A DNA stretch of 64,000 bases from Phallusia mammillata (GCA_003260075.1 QLIY01000878.1:1-64000); one strand, 5' to 3'; numbered from the stretch's first letter, positions 9,781 to 43,162 are shown. Numbers and translations are program-made. The notes: a model not told the origin generated them from the sequence alone.

Positions 9781-12560
9781 CCAAGGCACAGCTGAAGTAA
9801 TAGTGATGATTACAAGGGATGCAAGGGTCGTGGGATATTATATTTCCTGTGCGCCCACAACGAAAATCACCCCCCCCCCCAAGGCACAGCTGAAGTAATA
9901 GTGATGATTACAAGGGATGCAAGGGTCATGGGATATTATATTTCCTGTGCGCCCACAACGCTTGTATTACGCATGTACAGTAAGACAGTCGGTACTTTAC
10001 GCTGTTCATAACAGTGTTTATGTTTTATGCGTCAGATATCAGTAAGCGTTTTGTTGGCGCATATAGAAACAAAATATCCCATGACCGTCACAATTACTTG
10101 TTGTTATCACTATTACTTCATCTGTACCTAAGTTAAGTAAAGTACCTGGACGTGTTTATAAGTTTTATGCGTCAGATATGAGCTGGTGCAATGCATAATA
10201 TCACAATCAGTGACTTTAGCTTTGTTCAGAAGCCTGATTAAAGAATGCGTGTAATTCTAAGATTGAACATATTAAAGCCTAAAATTAAGCAGATAGCAAA
10301 TTTTTATGCTGCATCTAAAAATAGGTCTTATGCAAGACAGCAAATGAAAGAAAATAGAACGTTAAGCAATGCCAAAACAACAGCTAACTAGTCATACCAA
10401 ACAGCTTTGTACCATCGTCGGCAATGCGTCATTGAGAGAATACAATGAAGGGATGAGCCGGCATAATAGCAACTTAGCAGCTGATTGCCCCCCCCCCGCC
10501 AAAACAACAGCTAACTAGTCATACCAAACAGCTTTGTACCATCGTTGGCAATGCGTCATTGAGAGAATACAATGAAGCGATGAGCCGGTATAATAGCAAC
10601 TTGGCAGCTGATTACCCCCCCCCCCATGTTACCAACCTCAGCTGCCGAAGCGCAATTCTCTGAATCATGTTATAGCTGATTCATTCACAACAGTCGTGCA
10701 TGTGTGAGTCGTTCCGTTTGGATGAGAATATTACGAAGCAATGCACTTATAGTTCAGTATGAAAACCTAGTTATATGTACGCGTTTGCGCAGTTGCAGAA
10801 AGATGATTTTATTTCAAGCAGTCTGTTAAACCTGAATAAAAACTTGGCTGCAAAAACTTGCTTGATTGAGGTTTGTGCAGGTTTAAATGGCAACATCAGA
10901 AAAAAACGAGATGGTTTAGCAGAGAAACGAAATACAAGAAACTGGTCTTGTTGTACAATGTTGGCAGGCGTGAGCTAAAATCGTTAGAAGATTTCCCCCC
11001 CCCCCATGTTACCAACCTCAGCTGCCGAAGCGCAATTCTCTGAATCATGTTAGCTGATTCATTCGCAACAGTCGTGCATGTGTGAGTCGTTCCGTTTAGA
11101 TGATAATATTACGCAGCAATGCACTTATAGTTCAGTATAAAAACTAGTTATATGCACGCGTTTGCATGGTTCCAGAAAGATGAGTCAAAGCAGTATGTAA
11201 ACTTGAATAAAAACTTGGCAGCAATAGCTCACAACTTGCCTGACTGAGGTAAAGAATCTAAAGGTGTTATTGTAGGATTTATATCAAAGTTGAAGAAGTT
11301 TGTGCAGGTTTAAATGCCTAAATCCGAAAAAGACGAGATGCTTTAGTAGGGCATCAAAATACAAGAAACAAGTCTTGTTGCACAATGTTGGCAGGCGTGA
11401 GCTAAAATCGCTAGAAAGTTTGTTTTTAAACGTAAAAGATAGGCTTACAACGCTTATAGTGGGTAAGTAAAGCAGGTAGTAGCTAACGAATACGGTTCTT
11501 GCTTGGGCCTAGGGAGAGGTAAAGACCAGTATCGTATTCTCAGGGGACAAACATGCAAAGCCAATTAAAAAGATAAAGCCTAACAAAGGTTATAACAAAA
11601 GTGCAGTAGCCACCACAAGGCAAACAAACGTTTAGCAAACGGATAACATAAACTTCAACAACGTTAATGAAATGAACCACCCTTCATTTCGCAACAAAGT
11701 CATTAGGCGACGTCTAAAGATTAACTGCTTATGACGAAAAACTACTTGTCCACACCGTCCAAGCTGTGAATAAGAGTTACTTCGCATTAAACTTAAATGA
11801 TGCACGATAATTAAGATCACTGACTTATAAGTAGTTTACAATGATAGTTTTGCTAAGTTTACAAATGCAATGAACGTTTTCATTTTTTCAGTAACTTTTA
11901 AGTGGTTGATTTGCTTGGTCACGCATATTTCAAACCAATGTGCCGTGACCAGAGACACCATAACGCACAAATCAGTATGCACAAAAAAACGACGGACCCC
12001 CCCCCCGCAAAATATACACAGGCTAACAACGAGTATAGCAGGTAAGTTAAGTAGCTTAAGATTGCTGCTCTACCCCAGCAGCGAGAGGTAACGACGTATA
12101 TCGTATTGTCAAGGGACATACCTACACAGCCAATTAAATAGATAAAGCCCAACAAAGGGTAGTACAGAACAGCAGCACCATGACGAGGTAAATAAACTTT
12201 TAGAACACAGATAAGACACTTCTCTAACAACATGCACATGAAATGAGCACCTTTTATTTTACAAAAAGTCATTAGGCGACGTTAAAAGCTGACAGCTTAT
12301 GACGAAAAGCGAATCACACACACCGTGCAAGGAATCAACAGTCCAAGAGTTGCCTCGCATTAAACTTAAATGCTGTATTGCCACACGATTATTAAGAAAA
12401 TGACCTAAAAATGGTTTGTTAAGTTCACAAATGCAATGAACGTTTTCATTTTTTCAGTAACTTTTAAGTGGTTGATTTGCTTGGTTACGCATATTTCAAA
12501 CCAATGCGGCGTGACCAGAGACACCATAACGCACAAATCTGTATGCACAAAAAAAAACGT
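9781..12560. repeat. Serial direct duplications, no gene seen
   Basis: The stretch 9083-13,022 contains no convincing coding exon beyond the possible run-on to 9310. C-runs at about 9870, 10,488, 10,616, 10,995 and 11,998 join restarted segments: 9781-9869 with 9881-9960, 10,372-10,487 with 10,498-10,615, and 10,626-10,994 with 11,006-11,400. An older, more diverged tandem repeat links about 11,440-11,960 to 12,010-12,560; both copies contain TGCAATGAACGTTTTC. The older pair is not explained by the C-runs alone. Confidence 0.65.
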
Positions 12561-13022
12561 CAGGAAAGTTTTCAGAATTACGCAGGATGGATAGAATTTG
12601 GATGTCTCACTTACGCACACAATCTTTTGTATATATGCTACGTATCAATTTGGGACGCTATAGTGATTAAAGTAGTTAGTTTGATGTGTTTTGTTTCGCT
12701 TCCACCAAAATAGAAATCTTTTTTGCCCAAGACAATCCTTGCGAAGTTTCCATAACATTAACGTGTGGATCTTGTTAAGATTCAAAAGATATAAACTCGG
12801 CGCTTTTTTCGCTGAAACAAAGCTTGAAATATGGTTATGATGAGGTTGTAGGTATTGGTTATAGTCAACTTCGTAAAATATGTAACTTACATGAATGTTA
12901 CTGTAGGTGAAACATATGTGTAAACATTTGATAATAAGTATATAGATAAGCTGTAGTCTGTCTAACATTTTAAAACCACCAACGGGAGCGGTTTTTGAAA
13001 TCGATTTGAAGCCACAGCAGCA

Positions 13023-33631
<20,609 letters not shown>

Positions 33632-33674
33632 TGATTTTAATGATTTGTGATGCTTAAATGTATTTGAAAGCTTT

Positions 33675-33680
33675 AATAAA
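33675..33680 (+). terminator. Polyadenylation signal of the two-kinase gene
   Basis: AATAAA 43 bp after the stop codon at 33,629-33,631, the first such signal downstream and well placed for a short 3' UTR. Confidence 0.7.
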
Positions 33681-34432
33681 GTATCTATATTTGCAATTTT
33701 TCGTGGTATGAGCACTAAGTATGTTTGATATCATGCCGATTTCTTATTGTTGTTTTTCGTAACGTAGCCATACTTTACATTTATAAAAGTGGCTTGATGA
33801 ATAAAAACAGCAACAAGCGTGATTGATTTTTCTCTCCAAATCCTGACTTGAGCCACAGTAAAATCATCCTTTTATGTCAGGTGTCACAAGCAAATGACAT
33901 CACTATTGTTGCCTTATGTTATTGGCATTTAGAACAATAAACACCGTTTTCCATTTAGGGTCATTGGGAAGAAAGTCCCACGTGACTTTCAGGTTTTTCA
34001 TTGGTTAGGTCACTTAACCAAGTGACAACACATTTTATCTGAGCAAATGTTCGAATCGATTTTTTGAATAGGGTCAAATTAACGCGCTGAAACCCCAAGG
34101 GAAATCACCCCGAGAATCGTCTTGATTGAACAAAGGTATCGATTGAATCTAAACGACCATCTTGATGATGCAATTGTTTCAGGTACTGTTTCAGCTAAAA
34201 TTCGCTGATTGGCTCTAGGGCGCTCTTAGGACTGAAAAGAATTGCCGACTGATGAACATTCACAGTACAGCCGGTGCATTGTGCCAGTCTTTTGGTGCTT
34301 TAAAGCTGAAAAATATTATCATCGAAAAAAAGCACTTTTCGCATCTGCACATTTTTTAGTGTCAAGAGCATTACGTGGTATTTTCTTGCAACCGTGTTTC
34401 TTAATCCCGAGTATGCTGTTTATTTATATAAG
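33681..34432. other. Intergenic, nothing recognised
   Basis: Spacer between the kinase gene and the duplicated block at 34.4 kb. No domain-bearing frame, RNA gene or transposon end was seen. Confidence 0.5.
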
Positions 34433-35200
34433 TCGGTGAAATGTTTTCGTAGGTCCGCGAACGCGTCCAACATATTCGTACAGTTTGATATACGGTCCAC
34501 AGTGGTCCCCGACTTGCGTACACAGACGCACGAAATGAGAAAACTTTGGCAGGAGACCTAAACATATTAACAAACACAGTCGTGTATCGAGGTCTGTAAT
34601 TGTTCTGAAGCAAAATGACGACGAAAAGATTTTTTTTTAGGCAAAATACATTTCGAAGGAAAAAAAATGCCGAATGTGACATATAATTTATTTTTAATAT
34701 TTACCAATGGTGAATTTCTGAATTTCAACAGCAAGATTATCCTATAAATAACCTATTTCCGGTGGACAAAACCCCCCCCCCCAGTCGGTGAAATGTTTTC
34801 GTAGGTCCGCGAACGCGTCCAACATATTCGCTTCCAAGATACTAATATCTGTAACCAGCAAAAACAGTCAGAGCTTCGCAATACGCGATGTGGTATCGGT
34901 GTACGACCACAGCGTACAGTTTGATATACGGTCCACAGTGGTCCCCGACTTGCGTATTTACACAGACGCACGAAATGAGAAAACTTTGGCAGGAGACCTA
35001 AACATATTAACAAACACAGTCGTGTATTGAGGTCTGTCATTGTTCTGGAGCAAAATAACGACTAAAATATTTTTTAAGGCAAAATACATTTCGAAGAAAA
35101 AAAATGTACATGTAATTTATTTTTAATATTTACTAAATGTGAATTTCTGAATTTTAACAGCAAGATTATCCTATAAATAACCTATTCCCGGTGGACAAAA
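34433..35200. repeat. Direct duplication with an 84-bp length difference
   Basis: The segment at 34,433-34,771 restarts at 34,783 after a C-run. The second copy carries an extra 84 bp (34,831-34,914) and a 4-bp insertion that the first lacks. The second copy has an open frame of 80 codons (34,788-35,030, with VVSVYDHSVQFDIRSTVVPD) without a recognisable domain. Whether it is coding is unknown. Confidence 0.7.
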
Positions 35201-35427
35201 CTGACACAAAATAAGGACACAAGTTAAAAATAGGGATAATTTTAGGATATGGGGTCAGCCATATCTTCTTAAACGTTTTCTATAAAACTGTGTCAGATGT
35301 AAAAGACATAACGTTGGTATAATTACCGCCCAAACCAAAGTGTCGTTAAATTAGTTCGAAGTGGGTGGTGTATTGATTGCATTGACGGTGCAAAGAAGGC
35401 AGGCTACCGTGCAGGCGAACATATAAC

Positions 35428-36210
35428 CGGGACTTTGCTAGTGAAATCCGTCTGTTTGCGACGGGAAGAGTTGGTTCGCGAGGAAAGCGGTTTCAAGTTA
35501 CTTCTTACGCCCCCCCCCCAACCGGGACTTTGCTAGTGAAATCCGTCTGTTTGCGACGGGAAGAGTTCGTTCGCGAGGAAAGCGGTTTCAAATTACTTCC
35601 TACATATGGTTTTGCAATAAATTTGGTTGGCACAATTCTACCTTATGTAGCAGAAATGCTGATTTACCTTATATAGCAGAACAATAGTGTCGCAGTTAGA
35701 TAATTTGAACCACAAATCTAAATCTGCAGTTTTCAGGCGCAGTTTGGCCAATATTGCAACTCGTTTTGCCGAGATACTTAATGCAAAACGTAGTCTATTC
35801 TAAAATACGCAATTTACCCTAAAACATGTAATTTACCCTATTCTTAAAGTAGATTACGTGTATATTTACTTCTTCAATTAAGAAAAACCGCGCAGTTTAT
35901 TTGCAGTGATAAAGTAGCGAAAGACTCTGCTGATGGTAAAATACACGAAAGAATTAAAGTAATATTGTGTCATAATATTGTCCCCCCCCCCGTCGCAGTT
36001 AGATAATTTGAACCACAAATCTAAATCTGCAGTTTTCAGACGTAGTTTCTATTCTAAAATACGCATTTTACCCCAAACACGTAAAGTAGATTGCGTGTAT
36101 ATTTATTTCTTCAATTAAGAAAAACCGCGCAGTTTATTTGCAGTGATAAAATAGCGAAAGACTTTCTGCTGATGGTAAAATACACGAAAGAATTAAAGTA
36201 ATATTGTGTC
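35428..36210. repeat. Two further C-run duplications
   Basis: 35,428-35,510 restarts at 35,520, and about 35,693-35,980 restarts at 35,991 in a shortened form, missing about 45 bp in the middle. The rest of 35,201-37,140 is AT-rich intergenic sequence with no gene seen; it should contain the promoter of the decarboxylase gene. Confidence 0.75.
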
Positions 36211-37144
36211 ACAGAGAAACACAAAGCAAATCACGTTATTACAGCAGATGTATGCACTATATGTGTGAGCTGGACAGTATAAACTTTGCAAAGGGATTCA
36301 GTCACAAACTAAATTTTAAACATACTGAAATGGAATTTTTTGTCTTTAATCGCTAAAGCTCTCTTCGTGGCTACTTTTTCGGTAAAGAAACAGCGAGTTG
36401 GCAAATATTAAAGATCCACTGATATATACGCAAGTCAATAGTTTGTGTTCACTGCCGTTTAATTAAAGGGTTACAAAACAGATCAATGGGCGCACAAAAA
36501 ATAAACACTAAATTTTAGAGACGTATTCGAAATGCAAAAGTCTTTAAAAAACTGACATATGTCTAATGGTACGTCTTTCGTGATATGTTTATTTATTTTC
36601 AAAACCGAAAGTCATCTTTGCCAGAAATTTATTTGCCAAGTCACTTTTCCACCTCTTCGCGCATGAGTAACCAAGCGCGCAATGAGGGGGAAGACCCACG
36701 TTTCCGGTGGCTGTCGCAAGAAATCTCAGGCTTATGCCCCGGTGAGGCAACCCTTAATTGATATCGTTTGAATTATAGTGGCGTGCGCCTAGTATCTGAC
36801 TTGGTTAGAAATTAGGTAAGATTGAAAAGCATAGGAAAGATTTGAAATGAAGGCAAGGTAAGGATTTTACTATGAAATGTACAAACTTCTGAGATCAGTG
36901 TACCCCCCAACAAACGGTTTATAGACAAATCGGGCTGAATTTTTGTATCCAACACTGTTTTTAATAGCGTTAGCTATCGGCTCATATGTAAGGTTAAAAA
37001 GTCTGTTAAGTTAGAAATTTGACATGTGTAAATTGGAAGTAGACTATTTTGCAGGGGAAGAAAATTCACTGATGCAAAAATATGTTTGAAGCCAACTTTT
37101 CGTGTCTTGTTAAGGTAACAATGACATATGTTTTGCAATGTTGG

Positions 37145-37153
37145 TTTTTTAGG
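37145..37153 (+). promoter_or_regulatory. Acceptor-like site just before the decarboxylase start
   Basis: A T-run ending in TTTTTTAG lies about 20 bp upstream of the ATG at 37,172. It is either the 3' splice site of an intron in the 5' UTR or a spliced-leader trans-splice acceptor, which in ascidians typically sits this close to the start codon. Confidence 0.45.
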
Positions 37154-37171
37154 AACATTAGATTAAAAAAC

Positions 37172-40100
37172 ATGGCCACAAACGGCTACAGCAATGCGCA
37201 ATGCAACGGCGATTCGTTGGAGCAGTTAAAACATTTCAAAACAACAAACGGAGTTGTGGACGACGTTGACAAGTTTGTACAAAAAGCACTGGAACTGACC
37301 ATAAGAGAGGGACTTGAGAAAATAAAGGATCGCAAGACCCCAGTGATAAACTTCAAAACCCCGAACGAACTGGAGAAATGTATTGATCTTAAAGTTTACG
37401 ATGAACCGGAGAATCATGAAATGTTATTGCAGTTGTGCCAGCAAGTTTTTGACTACAGCGTAAAAACAGGTTTGTTGCGTTAAACTTTCATATTTTTGAC
37501 AATTCTTTAACGGTTTAGTATACAAAGCTCGTTAAACAACTACAGGAACGTATATATTCATCCAAGAATAGTTCCTAGTGGACTAAAGACGCAAAGTTAC
37601 AGTTTTTGTGTGTGAGCTGAATAGTCATGTAATAGCTCAATACTTGTATATGCAACGTTTAAGTTGGAGAATATTACAACCACGTTTGTTGCATTGCCAT
37701 CCCAGGCAGCATACCTCTTGGCGTTGAAAAATGACTTGACATCCAGTTAACCTTGGTATGTTGTGAAAAGATTTCGGCGAAAATAAACAACGTGATAACG
37801 GTCACGTAAGCTGGTAAATTTCCAGCTTCTGCTTTCAACTGAAAAGATTGCCTCATCATTCAGACACTTAGACCTCTAAGTGGTGATGCAATCTATTCAG
37901 TTATAAGAGACGTAAAAACGGCTGGTAAGTGCAAATCATCATGACTGTAAAGACCAAAACACAACAACGCATTTCTCGAAACCGAAATGATTGACCAGAG
38001 TGCATCCGGGTTCGTAAACCACGCCATTAAAATTTGCAAGTTGCCCAGTCTGGGAAACAACAAGTAATAAAATGAACGCGTGATTTCTTTCATCATTTCG
38101 TTGCTGAACTTCCTTAGTTAACGGTTAAACATGTTCTGCTTTGTAGACCGGCCGGCAACTTAGCAATCACAAAGTCTGTCGGTCAGTGTAGAGCTACTAA
38201 CACCATAACGAGAATCTACCCCCAAATTTGATTGGGTATATCTCCAAAAATGCTCACGGTTAGGGCTATTAGGGTCAAGGTAAGGTATTAGCACTTAAAA
38301 TTCAATAAAACTAACCCAAAACATTAGTTATTAATGGAAAAATTTTATGTAAATATTTCCCAACCCAAACCATTTATAGCCGCTAAATAAAAATTCAGCT
38401 CTTTACGTCCCCTTGTGAAAGCGAAGTTCTGATTCTCGTTATGGTGTTAGTAGCTCTACCGTCAGTCAGACCTCGCTAAAAGCACACGATAGCGACAAAC
38501 CCACCACATTCTTATGTATGCACTACCAATATGAATTGTGTGATTCGGTGATTCCCCTCGGCACGATAGGAACAATTTCTGCTTATTGTGAAAAAGTGTA
38601 GAGGCCCGAAATAGGGTCCCGAACCCCGCACGAAAGTAATAGCCCAAAACCCGGCCCGGTTTTAAGCAAGTGCAGTGTGTGAAGTTGAAGTGAATTAAGT
38701 CCGTATATTTTTAACTTATAAGACCGAACCCGACCCTGAAAGTTCGGCCCGACAAAGTAAACTTGACAGGTCCGTGCGCAAACTAATTTCTAACTAAAGA
38801 GATGAAACACCAATTTGCTGCTAACAACCACTCATAACAAAACGTCGTAACCCTACAACAACAAAAACAATTTTCATTGGGCCAAATGGCCGTTTGTTGC
38901 AGCGATAAGCATGTTTACTGTATGGTTAGGCAAATCATCACCATATAAGTCGTAATAATGAAGATGTTTCAAATTTCAGGCCACCCACACTTTTTTAACC
39001 AACTTTATGCGGGACTTGATCCGTACGGTTTTGTTGGACAAATTATGACCGATGTACTTAACCCATCTATGTAAGTAAAATAACTAGAAAACTAACGCAA
39101 AGACTTTTAATAAATATGGACTCTATTTACAAAAAGAAAATCATAATCGACTCATATTGAAATAAAAGCAATCACTGCAGGATATTTTACAGAGTGGTCA
39201 TCTTTATAGATTATAACTTACTGCCTAAAGTATTTGTATTCACTCTACTTTAAGTAAATTGCGTAAGCATTCTGAACAATATCATTGATTAAAACAAGCA
39301 TTATCAGTTTGAAAAATTCGTTCCCCCCCCCCCACTTACTGCCTAAAGTATTTGTATTCACTCTACTTTAAGTAAATTGCGAAAGCATTCTGATCAATAT
39401 CATTGATTAAAACAAGCATTATCAGTTTGAAAAATTCGTTTAACTCCTGGCTGATTTGTTTAGATACACATATGAAGTCGCTCCAGTTTTTGTTTTAATG
39501 GAAAGAGTTTTACTGAAAAAATTTTGCGACATCATTGGATACGAGAACGGAGATGGAACATTTTCACCAGGTAACTACGTGTAAACTTGAGTAGATCAAC
39601 TATTTAAACCTCAGTATACCTTGGTGAGTACGAAAAAAACAACGTTGCAAACAACTTAATACGCTTTTTATAGCTTTTTCGAGATGCGGTTTTCACAGCT
39701 TTTTATCTATTGCGTAATGTAACAGGCCCCCCCCCCTTGGTCGGGTATGGCCCGGGCGTTAGGTGTAGAAAATTTTTGACTGGGGAGGGTGTTGTACAAA
39801 GACCACGATACAATGGTTAGTATAAGAAACCCTTCCTATTATTCTCGTAATAAGCGCGCCACTAAGTTCAAGGAGAACCATGCCCAGTGCCGGATGAAGG
39901 GTCTGCTGGCCTGTAGGCACATTTTATAAGTGGCCCGAAAATCACGGTTGCCAACCACAAAAATAGAATTATCAGTGTTGCCAATTCATTTAAAGTGGCC
40001 TGGACTTTTGACTGCCTGTAGGCACGTGTCTACTTTGCCTAATGGTTAATCCAGCACTGACCATGTCGGCTTCGAAGTAAAATGAAAGACAAATTAACAG

Positions 40101-42860
40101 AGAGGTTTATGTAAAGACATACAACTACAGCCAATAACTCGCATAAACGTGTGTTGACCTCTAAAAATCCCCAAGATATTTTGGATTGTTTACAGGAGGT
40201 TCTTATTCCAACATGCTCGGACTCAACCTGGCGCGTTTCAGTAAATTTCCGCAAGTAAAGGAGAAAGGAATGAGAAATTTACCCCGGATGGTTGCGCTAA
40301 CGAGCTCGCATTGTCATTATTCAAACAAGAAGAACGCTTCATTGATGGGTATCGGAACCGACGACCTTATTGCTGTTAACACTGATGAGCGGGGACGTAT
40401 GGATTCAGCGGATCTCGAGCGCCGAATAGTGGCAGCAAAGAACGAGGTTAGTATAATTTTTTATTCATTAGAAAGAATCTTGAAATCTTGGAACACGTAA
40501 AACACGTAAAATAGTGAAGTTTTGATTTTATAAACCATTTTTGTTTTTGCTTTTTCAAGGGAGCTGTTCCTATTGCTGTAATAGCGACCGCAGGAACAAC
40601 CGTCCTTGGTGCTTTCCCCCCCCCCATAGTGGCAGCAAAGAACGAGGTTAGTATAATTTTTATTCATTAGAAAGAATCTTGAAATCTTGGAAGACGTAAA
40701 ACACGTAAAATAGTGAAGTTTTGATTTTATAAACCATTTTTTTTTTGCTTTTTCAAGGAAGCTGTTCCTATTGCTGTAATAGCCACCGCAGGAACAACCG
40801 TCCTTGGTGCTTTCGACCCACTTAATGAAATCGCAGACGTTTGTCAAAAATATGGAATATGGCTTCATGTGGATGTAAGACGGTGGATAAAGTCTTGTTT
40901 TTTTTTTCAGTTTACAAAACTACAGTGTACATCAGTGGTTTTAATCTGTCAATACAATTTAAAATCTTGATTATTGAGACACAAACAATACGCTGTATGA
41001 AATGGTTAAACGTTTGACTCTAAAAGAACATGATTAAATTCCTTACAAAAACAAGAGTTATATTGGTAGTAAAATAAAAGTGCAAAAATCCAGGTATTTG
41101 TGCCAATGTAATTTCGCACAAAATGTCGTCGTTAGGAAATCTTTGACTTTCGCGTTAACGACTTTGATATATTTGCAGGCAGCTTGGGGAGGTGGAGTAA
41201 TGATTACCGACAAGCACCGGCATCTATGTGACGGAATTCATAGGTATAATTAACAACTTATATTTAATACTATCATATGAATACAAAAATTTAAAGCTGA
41301 CGTGGTGTCAAATCATGTTAATTTTTTTAACAGGTCTGATTCCGTTACGTGGAATCCGCACAAAATGATGATGGCACCATTGCAATGTTGCGTTTTTGTA
41401 ACCAAACACCCGGTAAGATATATAAGCGCAAAACAATACATAAATATAAATAAGTTTATAAAAATGCAATACTTAGCAACCAATGCTTGAATTTGCCTGG
41501 TAGTCATGATGCGTTGTTTTACCCTCGGTTTTGTCGATTTAATGTTAAGCAATGTTTAATATTTTTTCTAATCTTTTCAGCACATTCTGAAAGAGTGTCA
41601 CTCTATTCACGTTCCCTATCTGTTTCAACAAGACAAGACGCTCTACAGCTCTGAATTTGATGTTGGCAGCAAAGTGATTCAGTGTGGACGAAAGGTATAA
41701 AGTTTTGGCTTATTTCCACCAAAGCTAGCCCAAAGTCAAAACGATGCATCACCAGGCCGAATATTAAAAAAAACTGCATTCAGAAGTAAAATAAAGCGGA
41801 TGCAATTTACGAAACTACACAAACTAAATGTAGCTATTGTTTAAAAAGCAAATGCTGCTGGGTGCAATGTTTTTTGAACCTCGATTCGAAAATCAACAGT
41901 CCCAAATGTGTCTTTTTTGCATATTTCTGTTAAAACGTTTTTAGGGTAATTAGCAAATACAAGACGACTAACTTTTATCTAAATCAATTGCTAAATTGAT
42001 GTGTGCGAGTTTAACACTTTCTGCTATCTTTTACAGGTTGATGCTTTAAAACTGTGGCTAATGTGGAAAGCTCGGGGAACAAACGGTTTAAAGCGAAGAG
42101 TAGAAAAGGCATTTGAAAACGCGAGATATTTGTCCGAGCTCGTCCGCAAAAGAGAAGGCTTTAAACTAGTAATGGAGGTAAAAATTCTAAGAAAAAAATA
42201 TGGCAACAGTTTAAAGTGAAAAAAATTGCCTTGTGCCCAAAGTTAGCACACCAACCACCTTTCTGTTCAAATTTTAACAGATTTTGTTATTTCGATATTC
42301 CAAATTGAATCTATTTTTTACACTCAACGCACGTATGTTAAAACTTCGTTTTGCTCAACCGGCAATTGAAACAACTCATCCGATGTTTTGACGTTCGATC
42401 CGTTGTTTCTTCAACAGGGTAAGGGTTCAATTGCCGGTTAAGCAAAAGGATAGTCTATAAAATATGCCAACAACACTATACTTAACGATATATATTTTCA
42501 CTTAAGTTTCCACTTAACTGTATAGTACGAACGATATTTTTCAATTGGAATATTACCATTTATAACTCCTTGTAAATGTGTGTTTAGCCGGAATGCACAA
42601 ACGTTTGTTTCTGGTACCTGCCGAAGCGCTTGCGCAACACCAAGTGGGATCTTTACAACGAGGAGTTTTGCCGCGAGGTGGCAGCAATTCCACCCAGGAT
42701 TAAAGAACGTATGACAGAGCGAGGGTCAATGTTAGTGGGATATCAACCGCTTGGCAATCTGCCTAACTTCTTCCGTATGATTGTCATAAACGACCAAGTT
42801 GAACGTAGTGATATGGAGTTTGTTGTGAATGAAATTGACGAAATGGGGAAGGACCTATAG
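37172..42860 (+). CDS. PLP-dependent acidic amino acid decarboxylase (CSAD/GADL1-like)
   Basis: Ten exons (37,172-37,469, 38,980-39,070, 39,464-39,570, 40,196-40,446, 40,758-40,874, 41,179-41,243, 41,334-41,412, 41,581-41,694, 42,037-42,177, 42,588-42,860) give an intact 511-residue protein, the usual length for group II decarboxylases. The family decarboxylates cysteine sulfinate to hypotaurine and aspartate to beta-alanine (CSAD, GADL1) or glutamate to GABA (GAD). Landmarks: [31 protein letters not shown] for PLP stacking, [23 protein letters not shown] with the PLP-binding Asp, and WNPHK with the Schiff-base Lys. PYLFQQDK keeps the mobile-loop Tyr. [20 protein letters not shown] and the C-terminus resemble CSAD/GADL1 more than GAD. 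The N-terminal 60 residues ([14 protein letters not shown]) are unusual. A second, truncated copy of the fifth exon at 40,560-40,617 is an assembly duplicate. Substrate preference cannot be decided from sequence. Confidence 0.92.
38188..38459. mobile_element. Short inverted-repeat element, 29-bp perfect ends
   Basis: GTAGAGCTACTAACACCATA and the following 9 bases recur as a perfect 29-bp inverted repeat at 38,431-38,459. The 272-bp element has an AT-rich non-coding interior. Flanks GGTCAGT and CGTCAGT could be a 7-bp target-site duplication with one mismatch. It lies in the first intron of the decarboxylase gene. The class is unclear; the ends do not look like hAT. Confidence 0.78.
38595..38790. 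repeat. GCCCGAA-family repeat, second copy
   Basis: Contains GGCCCGAAATAGGGTCCCGA, CCCGGCCCGG and CGAACCCGACCCTG, the same motif set as the hAT-type element at 13,497-13,862. The terminal CAGAGCTG is not clear here, so the copy is probably decayed or truncated. Confidence 0.5.
39217..39440. repeat. Intronic duplication around a C-run
   Basis: About 108 bp starting ACTTACTGCCTAAAG restart after the C-run at 39,325-39,333, differing at two positions. Another C-run at about 39,727-39,735 has no obvious duplicated flank. Confidence 0.75.
39885..40059. mobile_element. Non-autonomous hAT element, 175 bp
   Basis: The left end CAGTGCCGGATGAAGG and the right end read in reverse (CAGTGCTGGATTAACC) are hAT-type termini. 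Flanks ACCATGCC (39,877-39,884) and ACCATGTC (40,060-40,067) form an 8-bp target duplication with one mismatch. The interior is non-coding. It lies in the intron before the exon at 40,196. Confidence 0.78.
40426..40874 (+). repeat. Duplicated decarboxylase exon segment
   Basis: The end of the 40,196 exon, its intron and the first 58 nt of the next exon (40,426-40,615) restart at 40,627 after a C-run. Only the second copy carries the complete exon 40,758-40,874, reading [19 protein letters not shown]; the first reads GAVPI. The copies differ by a few substitutions, one of them Gly against Glu. Confidence 0.8.
42349..42447. repeat. 99-bp imperfect palindrome
   Basis: TTTTGCTCAACCGGCAATTG (42,349 onward) pairs with its inverted form at 42,426-42,447 with one mismatch. 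The inner stretch GAAACAAC...GTTGTTTC pairs further, so most of the unit could fold into a hairpin. It sits in the last intron of the decarboxylase gene and may be a tiny inverted-repeat transposon. No target duplication was established. Confidence 0.75.
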
Positions 42861-43162
42861 GGGATTTGCTACCCATGGTAAAAATGATGTTAATTAAAAA
42901 GAAAAATCGTGACAAATGTTTTGAAAAATTTTATTTTATTTTAAATTTTATTTTAATTTTAAATATTGTTGATATGCAAACAGCAAACTATGTATAGCAA
43001 TATCGGTGTTACGCGTTTTTTTTTGGAAAGGAGATTTGTGGTCTTTATTTATGAAAGGAGTTTAACTTAAAAAATGAGCTTGAGTTTGCCAGTGTCGTAT
43101 ATTGTTTACCTCTCGTTGTTTCGTTTTGATAATCCATTTTCGTATTATTATGTCTACATTTA

